Assembly: GCA_900472485.1 (NCBI GenBank)
Contig: UCII01000014.1
Location: forward strand, 69,519 to 133,518
Direction: 5' to 3'
Source: Hyphomicrobiales bacterium
Lineage (GTDB): Bacteria > Pseudomonadota > Alphaproteobacteria > Rhizobiales > Rhizobiaceae
DNA length: 64,000 nt
Below the pieces are notes generated by a model, which ran no database searches, was not told the origin of the DNA, and saw only the letters and a list, made by a program, of their open reading frames with translations. Of this stretch, positions 15,379-24,099 are shown one piece after another. How positions within the stretch are numbered: position 1 is the first letter of the stretch; every line of letters starts with the position of its first letter. Made by a program: the position numbers and the translations under genes.

Positions 15379-16235
15379 ACCAGGATTTCCGCAATGATGG
15401 CCCACGCAAGGTCGGACAGGTCAAGGAGGTCACCTCGCTTGCCAATCCGATCGTCAAGGACATCAAGGCGCTGACGGTCAAGAAATCCCGTGAGGAAAGC
15501 GGCGCCTTCCTGGCGGAGGGCCTAAAGCTCGTCATCGACGCGCTCGAACTCGGCTGGACGATCCGTACGCTTGTTTATGCCAAGGCCGCCAAGGGCAAGC
15601 CTCTCGTCGAACAGGTGGCCGCCAAGACGGTCGCGGCCGGCGGGCTGGTCCTGGAGGTCAGCGAAAAGGTCATCGGCTCCATCACCCGCCGCGACAATCC
15701 GCAGATGGTGGTCGGCGTCTTCGAGCAGCGCTGGCGACAGCTTCGCGACGTCAAGCCGAAGACGGGCGAAACATGGGTGGCGCTCGACCGGGTGCGCGAT
15801 CCCGGCAATCTCGGCACCATCATCCGCACCGCCGACGCGGCCGGCGCTTCCGGCGTCATCCTCGTCGGTGAGACGACCGATCCCTTTTCGCTGGAAACCG
15901 TACGCGCCACCATGGGCTCGGTCTTTGCCGTACCCGTCGTCAAAGCGACGCCGGAGGAGTTTCTGGCCTGGAAGAAGAAGGCTGAGGTTTCCGTTGTTGC
16001 CACCCATCTGGCTGGCGCGGTGGACTATCGCACCATCGATTACAAAAAGAAGCCCGTCGTCATCCTGATGGGCAACGAGCAGTCCGGCTTGCCGGATGCC
16101 CTGGCGAAAGAGGCCGATGCGCTCGCCCGCATCCCGCAGGCCGGCCGCGCCGACAGCCTCAATCTGGCGGTCGCGACGGCAGTCATGCTGTTCGAAGCCC
16201 GCCGCCATATCCTGACCTTGAGCGAGACCCGATGA
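15375..16235 (+). CDS. TrmH/SpoU family RNA 2'-O-methyltransferase
   Basis: The 286-residue protein is a SPOUT methyltransferase. The N-terminal substrate-binding domain (SLANPIVKDIKALTVKKSREESGAFLAEGLKLVIDAL) resembles the L30e-like SpoU substrate domain. The knot contains motif 1 VALDRVRDPGNLGTIIRTADAAGASGVILV, motif 2 VILMGNEQSGLP and motif 3 IPQAGRADSLNLAVATAVMLFEARR. Target nucleotide unknown (rRNA or tRNA ribose). It overlaps both neighbours by ATGA, so it is translationally coupled in a three-gene set with the upstream methyltransferase and lspA. Confidence 0.88.
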   Translation: MNQDFRNDGPRKVGQVKEVTSLANPIVKDIKALTVKKSREESGAFLAEGLKLVIDALELGWTIRTLVYAKAAKGKPLVEQVAAKTVAAGGLVLEVSEKVIGSITRRDNPQMVVGVFEQRWRQLRDVKPKTGETWVALDRVRDPGNLGTIIRTADAAGASGVILVGETTDPFSLETVRATMGSVFAVPVVKATPEEFLAWKKKAEVSVVATHLAGAVDYRTIDYKKKPVVILMGNEQSGLPDALAKEADALARIPQAGRADSLNLAVATAVMLFEARRHILTLSETR

Positions 16236-16750
16236 CCGAGAGCGAGACCCACGAACAGCGGACTGCAAAGCCGGCCCTGTTTTCACGGCCCCTGCCGATA
16301 CTGATTTTTATCGTCGTTGCAGTCATACTCGACCAGGCCATCAAGATCATGGTCGACAACTGGCTGCCGCTGCAGGAGATGGTGCCGGTCATTCCGATGC
16401 TGGCGCTCTATCGCACCTATAATCTCGGCGTGGCCTTCTCGATGCTCTCGGGCATGGACGGCTGGTTCATCGTCGGGATGCGTCTCGTCATCGTCGCCTT
16501 CGTGCTGTGGCTCTGGCGGCGCACGCCCGATCATCGCTGGCTCGCGCATACGGGCTTTGCCCTGATCATTGCCGGCGCACTCGGCAATCTGCTCGATCGC
16601 TTTCTCTACGGTCACGTGATCGACTATATCCTGTTCCATACGCAGACTTGGTCTTTCGCCGTTTTCAATCTTGCCGACAGTTTCATCACCGTCGGTGCGG
16701 GCTGCGTCATTCTCGACGAGCTTCTCATGCCGAAAAAGGCAAAAGCTTAA
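16232..16750 (+). CDS. lspA: Lipoprotein signal peptidase (signal peptidase II)
   Basis: LspA cleaves signal peptides from diacylglyceryl-modified prolipoproteins in the inner membrane. The 172-residue protein has four hydrophobic segments. The two catalytic aspartates lie in LIIAGALGNLLDRFLYGHVIDYI and FNLADSFITVGAGCVI (N-L-x-D-R and N-x-A-D motifs, about residues 118 and 147). YNLGVAFSML near residue 67 is also conserved. It overlaps the methyltransferase gene by 4 bases. Lnt, which acts later in lipoprotein maturation, is also in this window (41884). Confidence 0.95.
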   Translation: MTESETHEQRTAKPALFSRPLPILIFIVVAVILDQAIKIMVDNWLPLQEMVPVIPMLALYRTYNLGVAFSMLSGMDGWFIVGMRLVIVAFVLWLWRRTPDHRWLAHTGFALIIAGALGNLLDRFLYGHVIDYILFHTQTWSFAVFNLADSFITVGAGCVILDELLMPKKAKA

Positions 16751-16805
16751 AATTCTAGCGAATCCCTGAAGGCATCGGGAAGAATGCCCATGTTAGCCAG
16801 ACTGC

Positions 16806-19094
16806 ATGAGCACTCTGGCAGATTTGCAGGAAAAGCTTGCTGCGGCGGCAGTTCACGACCAAACGGGACCGATCGAAGGGCCGGTCGCCGACGAATCGTC
16901 GCTTGCAAAATCGACCGTGCCGCGTGAGGCAGGCCAGCACACGGCGCTGTCTGCGCAAGCCTGGTGGCTGCAAAGCCATTGGCTGAATGGCGGCGGTCTT
17001 GTGGCTGGGGTCGCTTTTCTTGCGATCGGCTTTGCCGGGGGTCCTCTGCTGCTTGTAGGCTTTCTTGGCCTCGCCGCCCTTGCGCTCGCAGCCGTCGGCA
17101 TCGGCAAAACCCGGGGCGCTGCGCGCGAGCCAGAGATTGTCGCCGCCGATTTCAGCGAGAGCGATCACGACCGCCTATGGGAGCACAAGGAGAGTACCAG
17201 CCTCCTTGCCACCGTCCATGATGCGCTTGGCGACATCGCGGTCACGCGCAGCATCGACCGCCGGATTCTGCATGCCAACGCCACCTTCAGCAGATTGACC
17301 GGCAGGTCGCACCCCGAGGGCCTGACGCTGGAGGAGGCTGGCCTCGTATTCCGCGCCGTCACCGATGCGAAACATCAGGACGCGGAAATTGCGACACCCG
17401 AGGGCCGGCGCATCTTCGCCTGGCATGATGTCATGTTCCGCGATGCGGCGACCGGGCAATTACGCATACAGAGCATCGCGCGCGACGTGACCGAAGAGCG
17501 GCAGACGGCCCGCCTGCGCGAAGATGCGCGGCTGAAGGCCGAATACAACAGTGCCGCCAAATCGCGGCTGCTCGCCACCGTCAGCCATGAGATCCGTACG
17601 CCGCTGTCGGGCATTCTCGGCATGAACCATCTGCTCGCCCAGACGCCGTTGACTTTGGAGCAGGCAAATTACCTGACTGGCATTCGCCAGTCGGGTCATG
17701 CACTGGTGCAGCTGGTCGAAGATCTCCTCGATTTCTCCACGATCGAAGTCGGTCGCTTTCAGTTGCATCCGCGTACGGAGGCTTTACGGCCGCTGCTGGA
17801 AGGCGTCATCGAGATGCTCGCCCATCGCGCCCATGAAAAGGGCATAGAGATCGCTGCAAGCGTTGCGGCCGATGTTCCGGAGAACTTGGAGTTCGATCCC
17901 GCTCGGTTGCGCCAGATCCTGTTCAATGTCATCGGCAACGCGGTGAAATTCACCCAGACCGGAGGTGTTCTTGTCAGCGTCGACCTCAGCGGCCGGGATT
18001 TGACGATATCGGTGCGCGACAGCGGTCCCGGCATGACCGAGGAAGAACAAGCCCGCGTCTTCGGGGAGTTCGAGCAGGCCGGCACCACGGTGGAACGAAG
18101 CGCCGGCACCGGCCTTGGCCTTGCAATCTCCGCCCGCATCCTGCGCGAATTCGGCGGTGGGCTCAGCGTCGCCAGCGAGCGCGGTAAGGGCAGCGAGTTC
18201 GTCATCTCCTTCCCAGTCGGCCTGGTTGCCGGAGAGAACGGAAACGACCGGCGCAATACCATGCTCAGGGGATCCCGTATCCTGCTGCTTGCTCCCGAAG
18301 GTGCGGCAAGCACGGCCATCATGCGAACCATCCAGACCCTTGGCGGTTATTGCCGGCTGATCGGCCCGGGCGACATGGATGACTTGCTGCCTTCGTTTCC
18401 GATGGGCGAGGGCGGGGTCTGGACGGATCTCATCGTCGACCATCGCATGGCGCCCTGGTACTTCAGCGAGGGAAATGCGCTTGCGGTGCCGAGACTGCGC
18501 AAGATCTTCCTGGTCAATCCCGAGGAGCGCAACACTCATCCGCTGGACCTTTTCGACGCCTGGCTCATCCGGCCGCTGCGCGAGCAATCGCTGATCGATG
18601 TGCTCAGAGGCCGCATGCGCGGCATGGAAAGGCGCGAAGCCTTGATCGAGGCCGTCTCGGAGATCGGCATTACGACGCCCGAGACGGAGGAAGACCGCCC
18701 GCTCGATATTCTGCTGGGCGAGGATGACCCGGTTAATGCGATGCTGGTTCGGGCCATGCTCTCCAAGGCTGGTCACAGGGTTCGCCTCGTCGAGGATTTC
18801 GACGGTCTTCGAGCCCGCACCGAAGACGGCGAAGCGCGGCCGGAGGTGCTGGTGACGGATTTCAACATGCCGGGCGGTACGGGCGCGGCTGCGCTTGCCC
18901 AATTGCGGGCTCATGAGCGCAGGCATGGCCTGCCGCCGCTTCCAATCATTGTGCTGACCGCGGACAGCCGCGATTCGATCCGTCGCCAAGCACTGCTGGC
19001 CGGGGCTGATGCCGTCATCGTCAAGCCGGTCGACCCCGAAAAGCTGACGACCGCGTTACGCGGCCTGTCGAGGTCGGTCTTCGAACGCGCCTAG
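16806..19094 (+). CDS. Hybrid sensor histidine kinase with degenerate and intact receiver domains
   Basis: The 762-residue protein has two membrane helices (about residues 60-100), a PAS-like domain (about 120-225), and a HisKA domain with H261 in ATVSHEIRTPLSG. The HATPase domain follows (NVIGNAVKFTQTGG; RDSGPGMTEEE; GTGLGLAIS). Residues 480-605 look like a receiver that has lost the N-terminal acidic pair (it reads RILLLAPEGA). The last 120 residues form an intact receiver: LLGEDDPVNAMLV, phospho-acceptor D685 in VTDFNMPGG, and K in VIVKPVD. The input signal and partner are unknown; a separate phosphotransferase is likely needed. It starts 55 bases after lspA and precedes olsB. Confidence 0.88.
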   Translation: MSTLADLQEKLAAAAVHDQTGPIEGPVADESSLAKSTVPREAGQHTALSAQAWWLQSHWLNGGGLVAGVAFLAIGFAGGPLLLVGFLGLAALALAAVGIGKTRGAAREPEIVAADFSESDHDRLWEHKESTSLLATVHDALGDIAVTRSIDRRILHANATFSRLTGRSHPEGLTLEEAGLVFRAVTDAKHQDAEIATPEGRRIFAWHDVMFRDAATGQLRIQSIARDVTEERQTARLREDARLKAEYNSAAKSRLLATVSHEIRTPLSGILGMNHLLAQTPLTLEQANYLTGIRQSGHALVQLVEDLLDFSTIEVGRFQLHPRTEALRPLLEGVIEMLAHRAHEKGIEIAASVAADVPENLEFDPARLRQILFNVIGNAVKFTQTGGVLVSVDLSGRDLTISVRDSGPGMTEEEQARVFGEFEQAGTTVERSAGTGLGLAISARILREFGGGLSVASERGKGSEFVISFPVGLVAGENGNDRRNTMLRGSRILLLAPEGAASTAIMRTIQTLGGYCRLIGPGDMDDLLPSFPMGEGGVWTDLIVDHRMAPWYFSEGNALAVPRLRKIFLVNPEERNTHPLDLFDAWLIRPLREQSLIDVLRGRMRGMERREALIEAVSEIGITTPETEEDRPLDILLGEDDPVNAMLVRAMLSKAGHRVRLVEDFDGLRARTEDGEARPEVLVTDFNMPGGTGAAALAQLRAHERRHGLPPLPIIVLTADSRDSIRRQALLAGADAVIVKPVDPEKLTTALRGLSRSVFERA

Positions 19095-19228
19095 AAATCA
19101 TCCATGATCTGCGGATGAAAATTGCAAAGCCGGCTCATCAATGCCCGATAGAGGCCGGCGATATGGCTCAACTTACGGCAATTGTCATCGCTAAATTGGG
19201 GACGGCGCGTCCATTCGAAAAATTGCAA

Positions 19229-19245
19229 TGGGCACGCTTCTTGCT
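19229..19245 (+). promoter_or_regulatory. Strong sigma-54-type promoter upstream of olsB
   Basis: TGGGCACG-CTTC-TTGCT (19229-19245) has GG and GC separated by 10 bases and matches the -24/-12 consensus TGGCACG-N4-TTGCW at nearly every position. A transcript would start near 19256, about 70 bases before the olsB ATG at 19326. I saw no clear NtrC or NifA upstream site in the 130 bases before it. Confidence 0.6.
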
Positions 19246-19325
19246 TTTAACCAAGCTGCGTGTCACTTTCCTGTCGCACGAATTTGGTTTATGGCGCTAT
19301 ATCGGCCCGCAGGGGGAGAATCGCC

Positions 19326-20204
19326 ATGTCCATCGAAATCTTGAATCGCGAAGCTCAGGGCGAAATGGTTCAGTCTTCAAAGGCAACGGTTGAACCGGTT
19401 GCCAGCGATGTGCTCGGACGCATCGGAAATCTCGAAACGCGCCTTGCCCGCACAGCGCGCGAAATCGATGCCGCTCAGGCCGTACGCTACCGCGTTTTCG
19501 TCGAGGAGATGAACGCGCAATTGCCGGCCGACGCCATGCGTCGTCAACGCGACGTCGATAGCTGGGACGCCATTTGCGACCATCTTCTGGTGCTGGATCG
19601 CTCGCTCGAAGGGGATCCGGAAGACCAGATCGTCGGCACCTACCGCCTGCTGCGCCAGGAAGTGGCCATGGCCAATGGCGGCTTCTATTCGTCGTCGGAA
19701 TTCGACATCGACACGCTGCTTGCCCGTCATCCCGACAAGCGTTTCATGGAACTCGGCCGCTCCTGCGTGCTGCCGGATTACCGCAATAAGCGCACGGTAG
19801 AGCTGCTGTGGCAGGGCAATTGGGCCTATGCGCTGAAGCACGGCATGGGCGCGATGATCGGTTGCGCCTCCTTTCCTGGTGTCCTGCCGGAACAGCACGC
19901 GCTCGCCTTGTCCTTTCTCTATCACAATGTTGTCGCCAAGGATGACTGGGCCGTCGGCGCGCTGCCGTCGCTCGCTCGGACCATGGACCTGATGCCGGTC
20001 GAGGCCATCAATCCGAAAAAAGCGCTGATGGCGATGCCGCCCTTGATCAAGGGCTATCTACGCCTTGGCGCCATGGTCGGCTCGACCGCCGTCGTCGATC
20101 AAGCCTTCAACACGACGGACGTTCTGATCGTGCTGCCGATTGCCAGCATCTCCAACCGCTACGTGAACTACTACGGAGCGGATGCCGGTCGCTTTGCCAG
20201 CTGA
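19326..20204 (+). CDS. olsB: Ornithine-acyl-ACP N-acyltransferase OlsB
   Basis: OlsB makes lyso-ornithine lipid by adding a 3-hydroxyacyl group from acyl-ACP to the alpha-amino group of ornithine, the first step of the phosphorus-free ornithine lipids. The 292-residue protein matches the OlsB size. It has GRIGNLETRLARTAREIDAAQAVRYRVFVEEM, CDHLLVLD, FMELGRSCVLPDYRNKRTVELLWQG and GCASFPGVLPEQHALALSFLYH, the OlsB/hemolysin-like acyltransferase pattern. Synteny agrees: kinase-olsB-tme-mutS-glnD is the order around olsB in Sinorhizobium as I recall it. The frame opens 22 codons earlier; ATG at 19326 has GGGGGAGAA upstream. The second enzyme, OlsA, is at 36734. Confidence 0.9.
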   Translation: MSIEILNREAQGEMVQSSKATVEPVASDVLGRIGNLETRLARTAREIDAAQAVRYRVFVEEMNAQLPADAMRRQRDVDSWDAICDHLLVLDRSLEGDPEDQIVGTYRLLRQEVAMANGGFYSSSEFDIDTLLARHPDKRFMELGRSCVLPDYRNKRTVELLWQGNWAYALKHGMGAMIGCASFPGVLPEQHALALSFLYHNVVAKDDWAVGALPSLARTMDLMPVEAINPKKALMAMPPLIKGYLRLGAMVGSTAVVDQAFNTTDVLIVLPIASISNRYVNYYGADAGRFAS

Positions 20205-20210
20205 GGACTA

Positions 20211-21620
20211 TCAAGGGATCGCAAAAATATCGATCGCATCGGTGATGCCGCGCAGCGCGACATGATGCGATTGCGGCGTGAGGCCGCGCCTCGTCATCAG
20301 TTCGGCGGCCCGAGGATGATCGAGCACCGAGCTGGTGGCGAAGATCTCCCGTGATGTCGCGAGATGCTGGACGCGGGATGCGATATTGACTGTCTGCCCG
20401 AAATAATCCTGCCGTTCGTTCAGGCTCACGGCGATGCACGGCCCCTCATGAATGCCGATTTTCAGAAGAAGATCGTCGTTGCCGCGTTCGTTGTTGAGGC
20501 TCAGCATGGCCTCGCGCATCCGCATCGCCGCAGTGAGCGCTCGGTCCGGCGTCGGGAAGGTCGCCATGACGGCATCGCCGATGGTCTTGACGACGGCACC
20601 CGCCTCCGCCGCTACGATTTCGTGCAGGATGCCGAAATGGGTCTTGACCAGATCGAAGGCCGCGAGATCGCCGACCCTTTCGTATAGTTCCGTCGAACCG
20701 CGCAGATCGGTGAACAGAAAGGTGAGGCTGGTGATCTTCAGTCGCTGATCGATGTCGATCGTGTCCGTGCGATAGATGTCGCGGAAGGTCTGATTGGAGA
20801 GCAAGTGCTTGGCGGTCAGAAATGGCCGGCGTTGTCCGAGCAGCGTATGAAGAGCTTCGTTGGCCACGCAGATCGATGGCAGCACGCGAAGATCCGTGTG
20901 GTTCTCCATCTGGATGCGCAACGGTCCGGGCCGCAATTCTATGGCTTCGCTGTGGCGGTGCATGCGGTCGAAAACGAGCGAAAGAGCTTGGCGCTCTTTC
21001 GATGGCTCACCCTTCACATCGAGGAATTGCGCTGCATGCGTGACGGGCTCGAAGATGATGGTAAATTCCGCCTGCAATTGAAGCGATATGACGGCTTTCT
21101 CGCCGGGCGGCAGTTCCAGGGATTCCAGCACGAATTGATCGACTTTCTCTTCGTACCCCTCATCGGGAAGGTCGATGCCCGAACCCCAATAGATCTGGCG
21201 GAAATATTCAAGCGGAGGCAGGTCGTGCGGATTATGCGCTTCGATGTGGCGCACGCGCGGACTGACAGTGAAGGTGACTTCGACCATCTCATCGAGCGTC
21301 GGTTCGTAGCCGGCCGCGCAAAGCGTACAGTTATAGGTGTCGCTTTGCACGGTTTTCAGCGAGGTATTGGCATCCAGTACCCCGCCGCAGCCGGGGCAAA
21401 GAACATTCCACGACATCTCGAACAGGCCCAGGCGAGATGCGTGCAGGAAGGCATTAATGGTCTGTTCTTCGTTGAAGCCGTGGGCAGCCGCGAAGGCGAG
21501 TGCATTCACACGGTTGAGCTTGCGGTCGGGTGCCTCAAGGACGAGCCGCTCGATAGCATCGACAATGTCAGGCTGCGCTGAATGGCGCAGCACTCCGAAC
21601 AGGACCTGAGCTTCACTCAT
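20211..21620 (-). CDS. Class III adenylate/guanylate cyclase with zinc-ribbon N-terminal domain
   Basis: The 469-residue protein has no membrane helix. Its N-terminal half contains two CxxC pairs (LCPGCGGVLD and YNCTLCAAG, about residues 73-100), a likely zinc ribbon as in DUF5939-type proteins. The C-terminal catalytic domain (about 295-469) shows FLFTDLRGSTELYERVGD (first metal aspartate), VVKTIGDAVMATF (second aspartate, with the lysine seen in adenylate cyclases) and DYFGQTVNIASRVQ (transition-state Asn and Arg). It therefore looks active and more likely makes cAMP. It lies 77 bases after tme on the same strand and converges on olsB with a 6-base gap. Confidence 0.88.
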   Translation of the reverse strand: MSEAQVLFGVLRHSAQPDIVDAIERLVLEAPDRKLNRVNALAFAAAHGFNEEQTINAFLHASRLGLFEMSWNVLCPGCGGVLDANTSLKTVQSDTYNCTLCAAGYEPTLDEMVEVTFTVSPRVRHIEAHNPHDLPPLEYFRQIYWGSGIDLPDEGYEEKVDQFVLESLELPPGEKAVISLQLQAEFTIIFEPVTHAAQFLDVKGEPSKERQALSLVFDRMHRHSEAIELRPGPLRIQMENHTDLRVLPSICVANEALHTLLGQRRPFLTAKHLLSNQTFRDIYRTDTIDIDQRLKITSLTFLFTDLRGSTELYERVGDLAAFDLVKTHFGILHEIVAAEAGAVVKTIGDAVMATFPTPDRALTAAMRMREAMLSLNNERGNDDLLLKIGIHEGPCIAVSLNERQDYFGQTVNIASRVQHLATSREIFATSSVLDHPRAAELMTRRGLTPQSHHVALRGITDAIDIFAIP

Positions 21621-21697
21621 CCCTCTATTTTACACCGAATTGATACGGCAGCCATCACCTTTGTTCGGCCGCCGGCTCAGTCTTTAGGGGGTAGTGA

Positions 21698-23986
21698 TTA
21701 CGAACCTGCGCCATAGGCGGCGATGGCGGCCATGTTGACGATATCGGAATCCTTGGCACCCATCGACGTGATCTGCACCGGCTTGTCGAGGCCGACGAGC
21801 AGTGGCCCGATCACCGTGGAGCCACCGAGTTCCTGCAGCATCTTGGTGGAGATCGCCGCGGAGTGGAAAGCCGGCATAATGAGCACATTTGCCGGCCCCG
21901 AAAGCCGCGAGAAGGGGTAGAGGCTTTCCATAAGCTTGCGGTCAAGCGCCACATCGGCGGCCATTTCGCCGTCGAATTCAAAATTGACATAGCGCTTGTC
22001 GAGAATATCAACCGCTTCGCGCACCCGCTCGGAGCGTTCGCCCGGGGGGTGGCCAAAGGTGGAATAAGCGAGCATGGCGACGCGTGGTTCATAGCCCATG
22101 CGCCGTGCGAAGCCGGCAGCTTCCTCGGCGATATCGGCCAGTTCTTCCGAGGTCGGCATGTCATGCACGGCGGTATCGGCAACGAAGACGGTTCGGCCGC
22201 GTGCAAGCACGATCGATATGCCGATGACCCGGTGTCCCGGCTTGGCGTCGATGCAGCGGCGCACGTCTCCGAGCGCGGTCGAATAGTTGCGCGTCACGCC
22301 CGTCACCATTCCGTCCGCGTCTCCCAGCGCCACCATGCAGGCGGCAAAGTGATTGCGGTCGTTGTGGATCAGGCGTGTCACGTCACGATGCAGGTAGCCC
22401 TGGCGCTGCAGCCGGGCATAGAGATAATCGATATAGGCATCGCCCCGCTTCGAGATGCGGGCATTGACGATCTCGAGTCCGGGGCGGTTGAGATCGATGC
22501 CGGCGCGTTCGGCGGTCGCCTCGATCAGATCCTCGCGGCCGAGCAGGATGGCAGTGCCGAGCCCCTGATTGGCATAGGAGAGAGCGGCGCGCATCACCTG
22601 CTCTTCTTCCGCCTCGGCAAAGACGATGCGCTTCTGATGCCGGCGGACGCGCTCGTAGAGCTGCGCCAGCGTCGAGGCGATCGGATCGCGCCGGGCCGAG
22701 AGTTCGCGCGCATAGGCTTCCATGTCTGTTATTTCGCGGCGCGCCACGCCGCTCTCGATCGCGGCCTTTGCGACGGCCACCGGGATTGCCGAGATGAGCC
22801 GCGGGTCGAATGGCACGGGAATGATATATTGTGCGCCGAAGCGCGGCCTTGCACCCTGATAGGCGGCGACGACATCGTCGGGGACGTCTTCGCGCGCAAG
22901 GCTCGCCAGCGCGTTGACGGCGGCGATCTTCATCTCGTCATTGATGGTCGTGGCGCGCACGTCAAGCGCGCCACGAAAGATATAGGGAAAGCCGAGGACG
23001 TTGTTGACCTGGTTCGGATAATCCGAGCGTCCTGTCGCCATGATGGCATCGTCGCGGATGCGGGCGACTTCCTCCGGCGTGATTTCCGGATCGGGATTGG
23101 CCATGGCGAAGATGATCGGCCGGTCGGCCATGGAGCGGATCATCTCTTCGGAGAAGGCATCCTTCTGAGACAGGCCGAAGACGACGTCGGCGCCCTTCAT
23201 CGCTTCTGCCAGCGTGCGCTTCTCGGTCTTGACCGCATGTGCCGACTTCCACTGGTTCATGCCTTCGCTGCGGCCCTGGTAGATTACGCCTTTGGTGTCG
23301 CAAAGGACGATGTTTTCTGGCGCGAAGCCCATCGACTTGATCAATTCGATACAGGCGATGGCGGCCGCGCCCGCGCCGTTGCAGACGAGCTTGGTGGTCT
23401 TCAGGTCGCGGCCCGTCAGCTCCAGCGCGTTGATCAGCCCGGCGGCGGCGATGATGGCCGTTCCGTGTTGGTCGTCATGGAAGACGGGAATGTCCATCAG
23501 CTCGCGCAGGCGCTGCTCGATGATGAAGCAGTCAGGTGCCTTGATATCTTCCAGATTGATGCCGCCGAAGGAAGGGCCGAGATAGCGCACGCAATTGATG
23601 AATTCGTCGACATTCTCGGTGTCGATCTCGAGATCGATCGAATCGACGTCGGCAAAGCGCTTGAAGAGGACCGATTTGCCTTCCATGACCGGTTTGGAGG
23701 CGAGTGCGCCGAGATTGCCGAGGCCGAGAATGGCCGTGCCGTTGGAGATGACGGCAACCATGTTGCCGCGCGAGGTATAGTCGTAGGCGGTAGCCGGATT
23801 GGCAGCGATCGCCTTGACGGGAACGGCGACGCCGGGCGAATAGGCAAGGGAAAGATCGCGTTGTGTCGCCATCGGCTTGGTGGGGTTGATCTCAAGCTTG
23901 CCGGGGCGGCCGTTCTTGTGGAAGTCCAGTGCTTCCTGATCGGTAATCCCCGTTCCCGGACGCGACTTGCTCTTGCTGTCAGCCAT
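21698..23986 (-). CDS. tme: NADP-dependent malic enzyme with phosphotransacetylase-like domain
   Basis: Malic enzyme converts malate to pyruvate and CO2 with reduction of NAD(P). The 762-residue two-domain form has an N-terminal malic domain (LSLAYSPGVAVPV, VFHDDQHGTAIIAAAGL, NAD-binding NGAGAAAIACIELIKS, FAMANPDPEI) and a C-terminal phosphate acetyltransferase-like domain from about residue 435 (KRIVFAEAEEEQVMRAA). Rhizobia have two such enzymes, NAD-linked Dme and NADP-linked Tme; position between olsB and mutS points to Tme. In Sinorhizobium Dme, not Tme, is needed for nitrogen fixation. Cofactor choice cannot be read safely from sequence alone. Confidence 0.88.
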   Translation of the reverse strand: MADSKSKSRPGTGITDQEALDFHKNGRPGKLEINPTKPMATQRDLSLAYSPGVAVPVKAIAANPATAYDYTSRGNMVAVISNGTAILGLGNLGALASKPVMEGKSVLFKRFADVDSIDLEIDTENVDEFINCVRYLGPSFGGINLEDIKAPDCFIIEQRLRELMDIPVFHDDQHGTAIIAAAGLINALELTGRDLKTTKLVCNGAGAAAIACIELIKSMGFAPENIVLCDTKGVIYQGRSEGMNQWKSAHAVKTEKRTLAEAMKGADVVFGLSQKDAFSEEMIRSMADRPIIFAMANPDPEITPEEVARIRDDAIMATGRSDYPNQVNNVLGFPYIFRGALDVRATTINDEMKIAAVNALASLAREDVPDDVVAAYQGARPRFGAQYIIPVPFDPRLISAIPVAVAKAAIESGVARREITDMEAYARELSARRDPIASTLAQLYERVRRHQKRIVFAEAEEEQVMRAALSYANQGLGTAILLGREDLIEATAERAGIDLNRPGLEIVNARISKRGDAYIDYLYARLQRQGYLHRDVTRLIHNDRNHFAACMVALGDADGMVTGVTRNYSTALGDVRRCIDAKPGHRVIGISIVLARGRTVFVADTAVHDMPTSEELADIAEEAAGFARRMGYEPRVAMLAYSTFGHPPGERSERVREAVDILDKRYVNFEFDGEMAADVALDRKLMESLYPFSRLSGPANVLIMPAFHSAAISTKMLQELGGSTVIGPLLVGLDKPVQITSMGAKDSDIVNMAAIAAYGAGS

Positions 23987-24099
23987 AGTTCCTCCAAACC
24001 TCCTGTGGGCGACCGGTCCCTCTTGCCCGATAGCTGTTGTCTTCTATAGCGGCGCGCGGATAGGGTGGCACCTCATTTTTTTGGAAAAACTGCACCTCC

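Noticed and set aside
21863..24049. 728-codon open frame on the plus strand opposite tme
   Set aside because: Mirror of the malic enzyme gene with no recognisable domain; a high-GC artefact.
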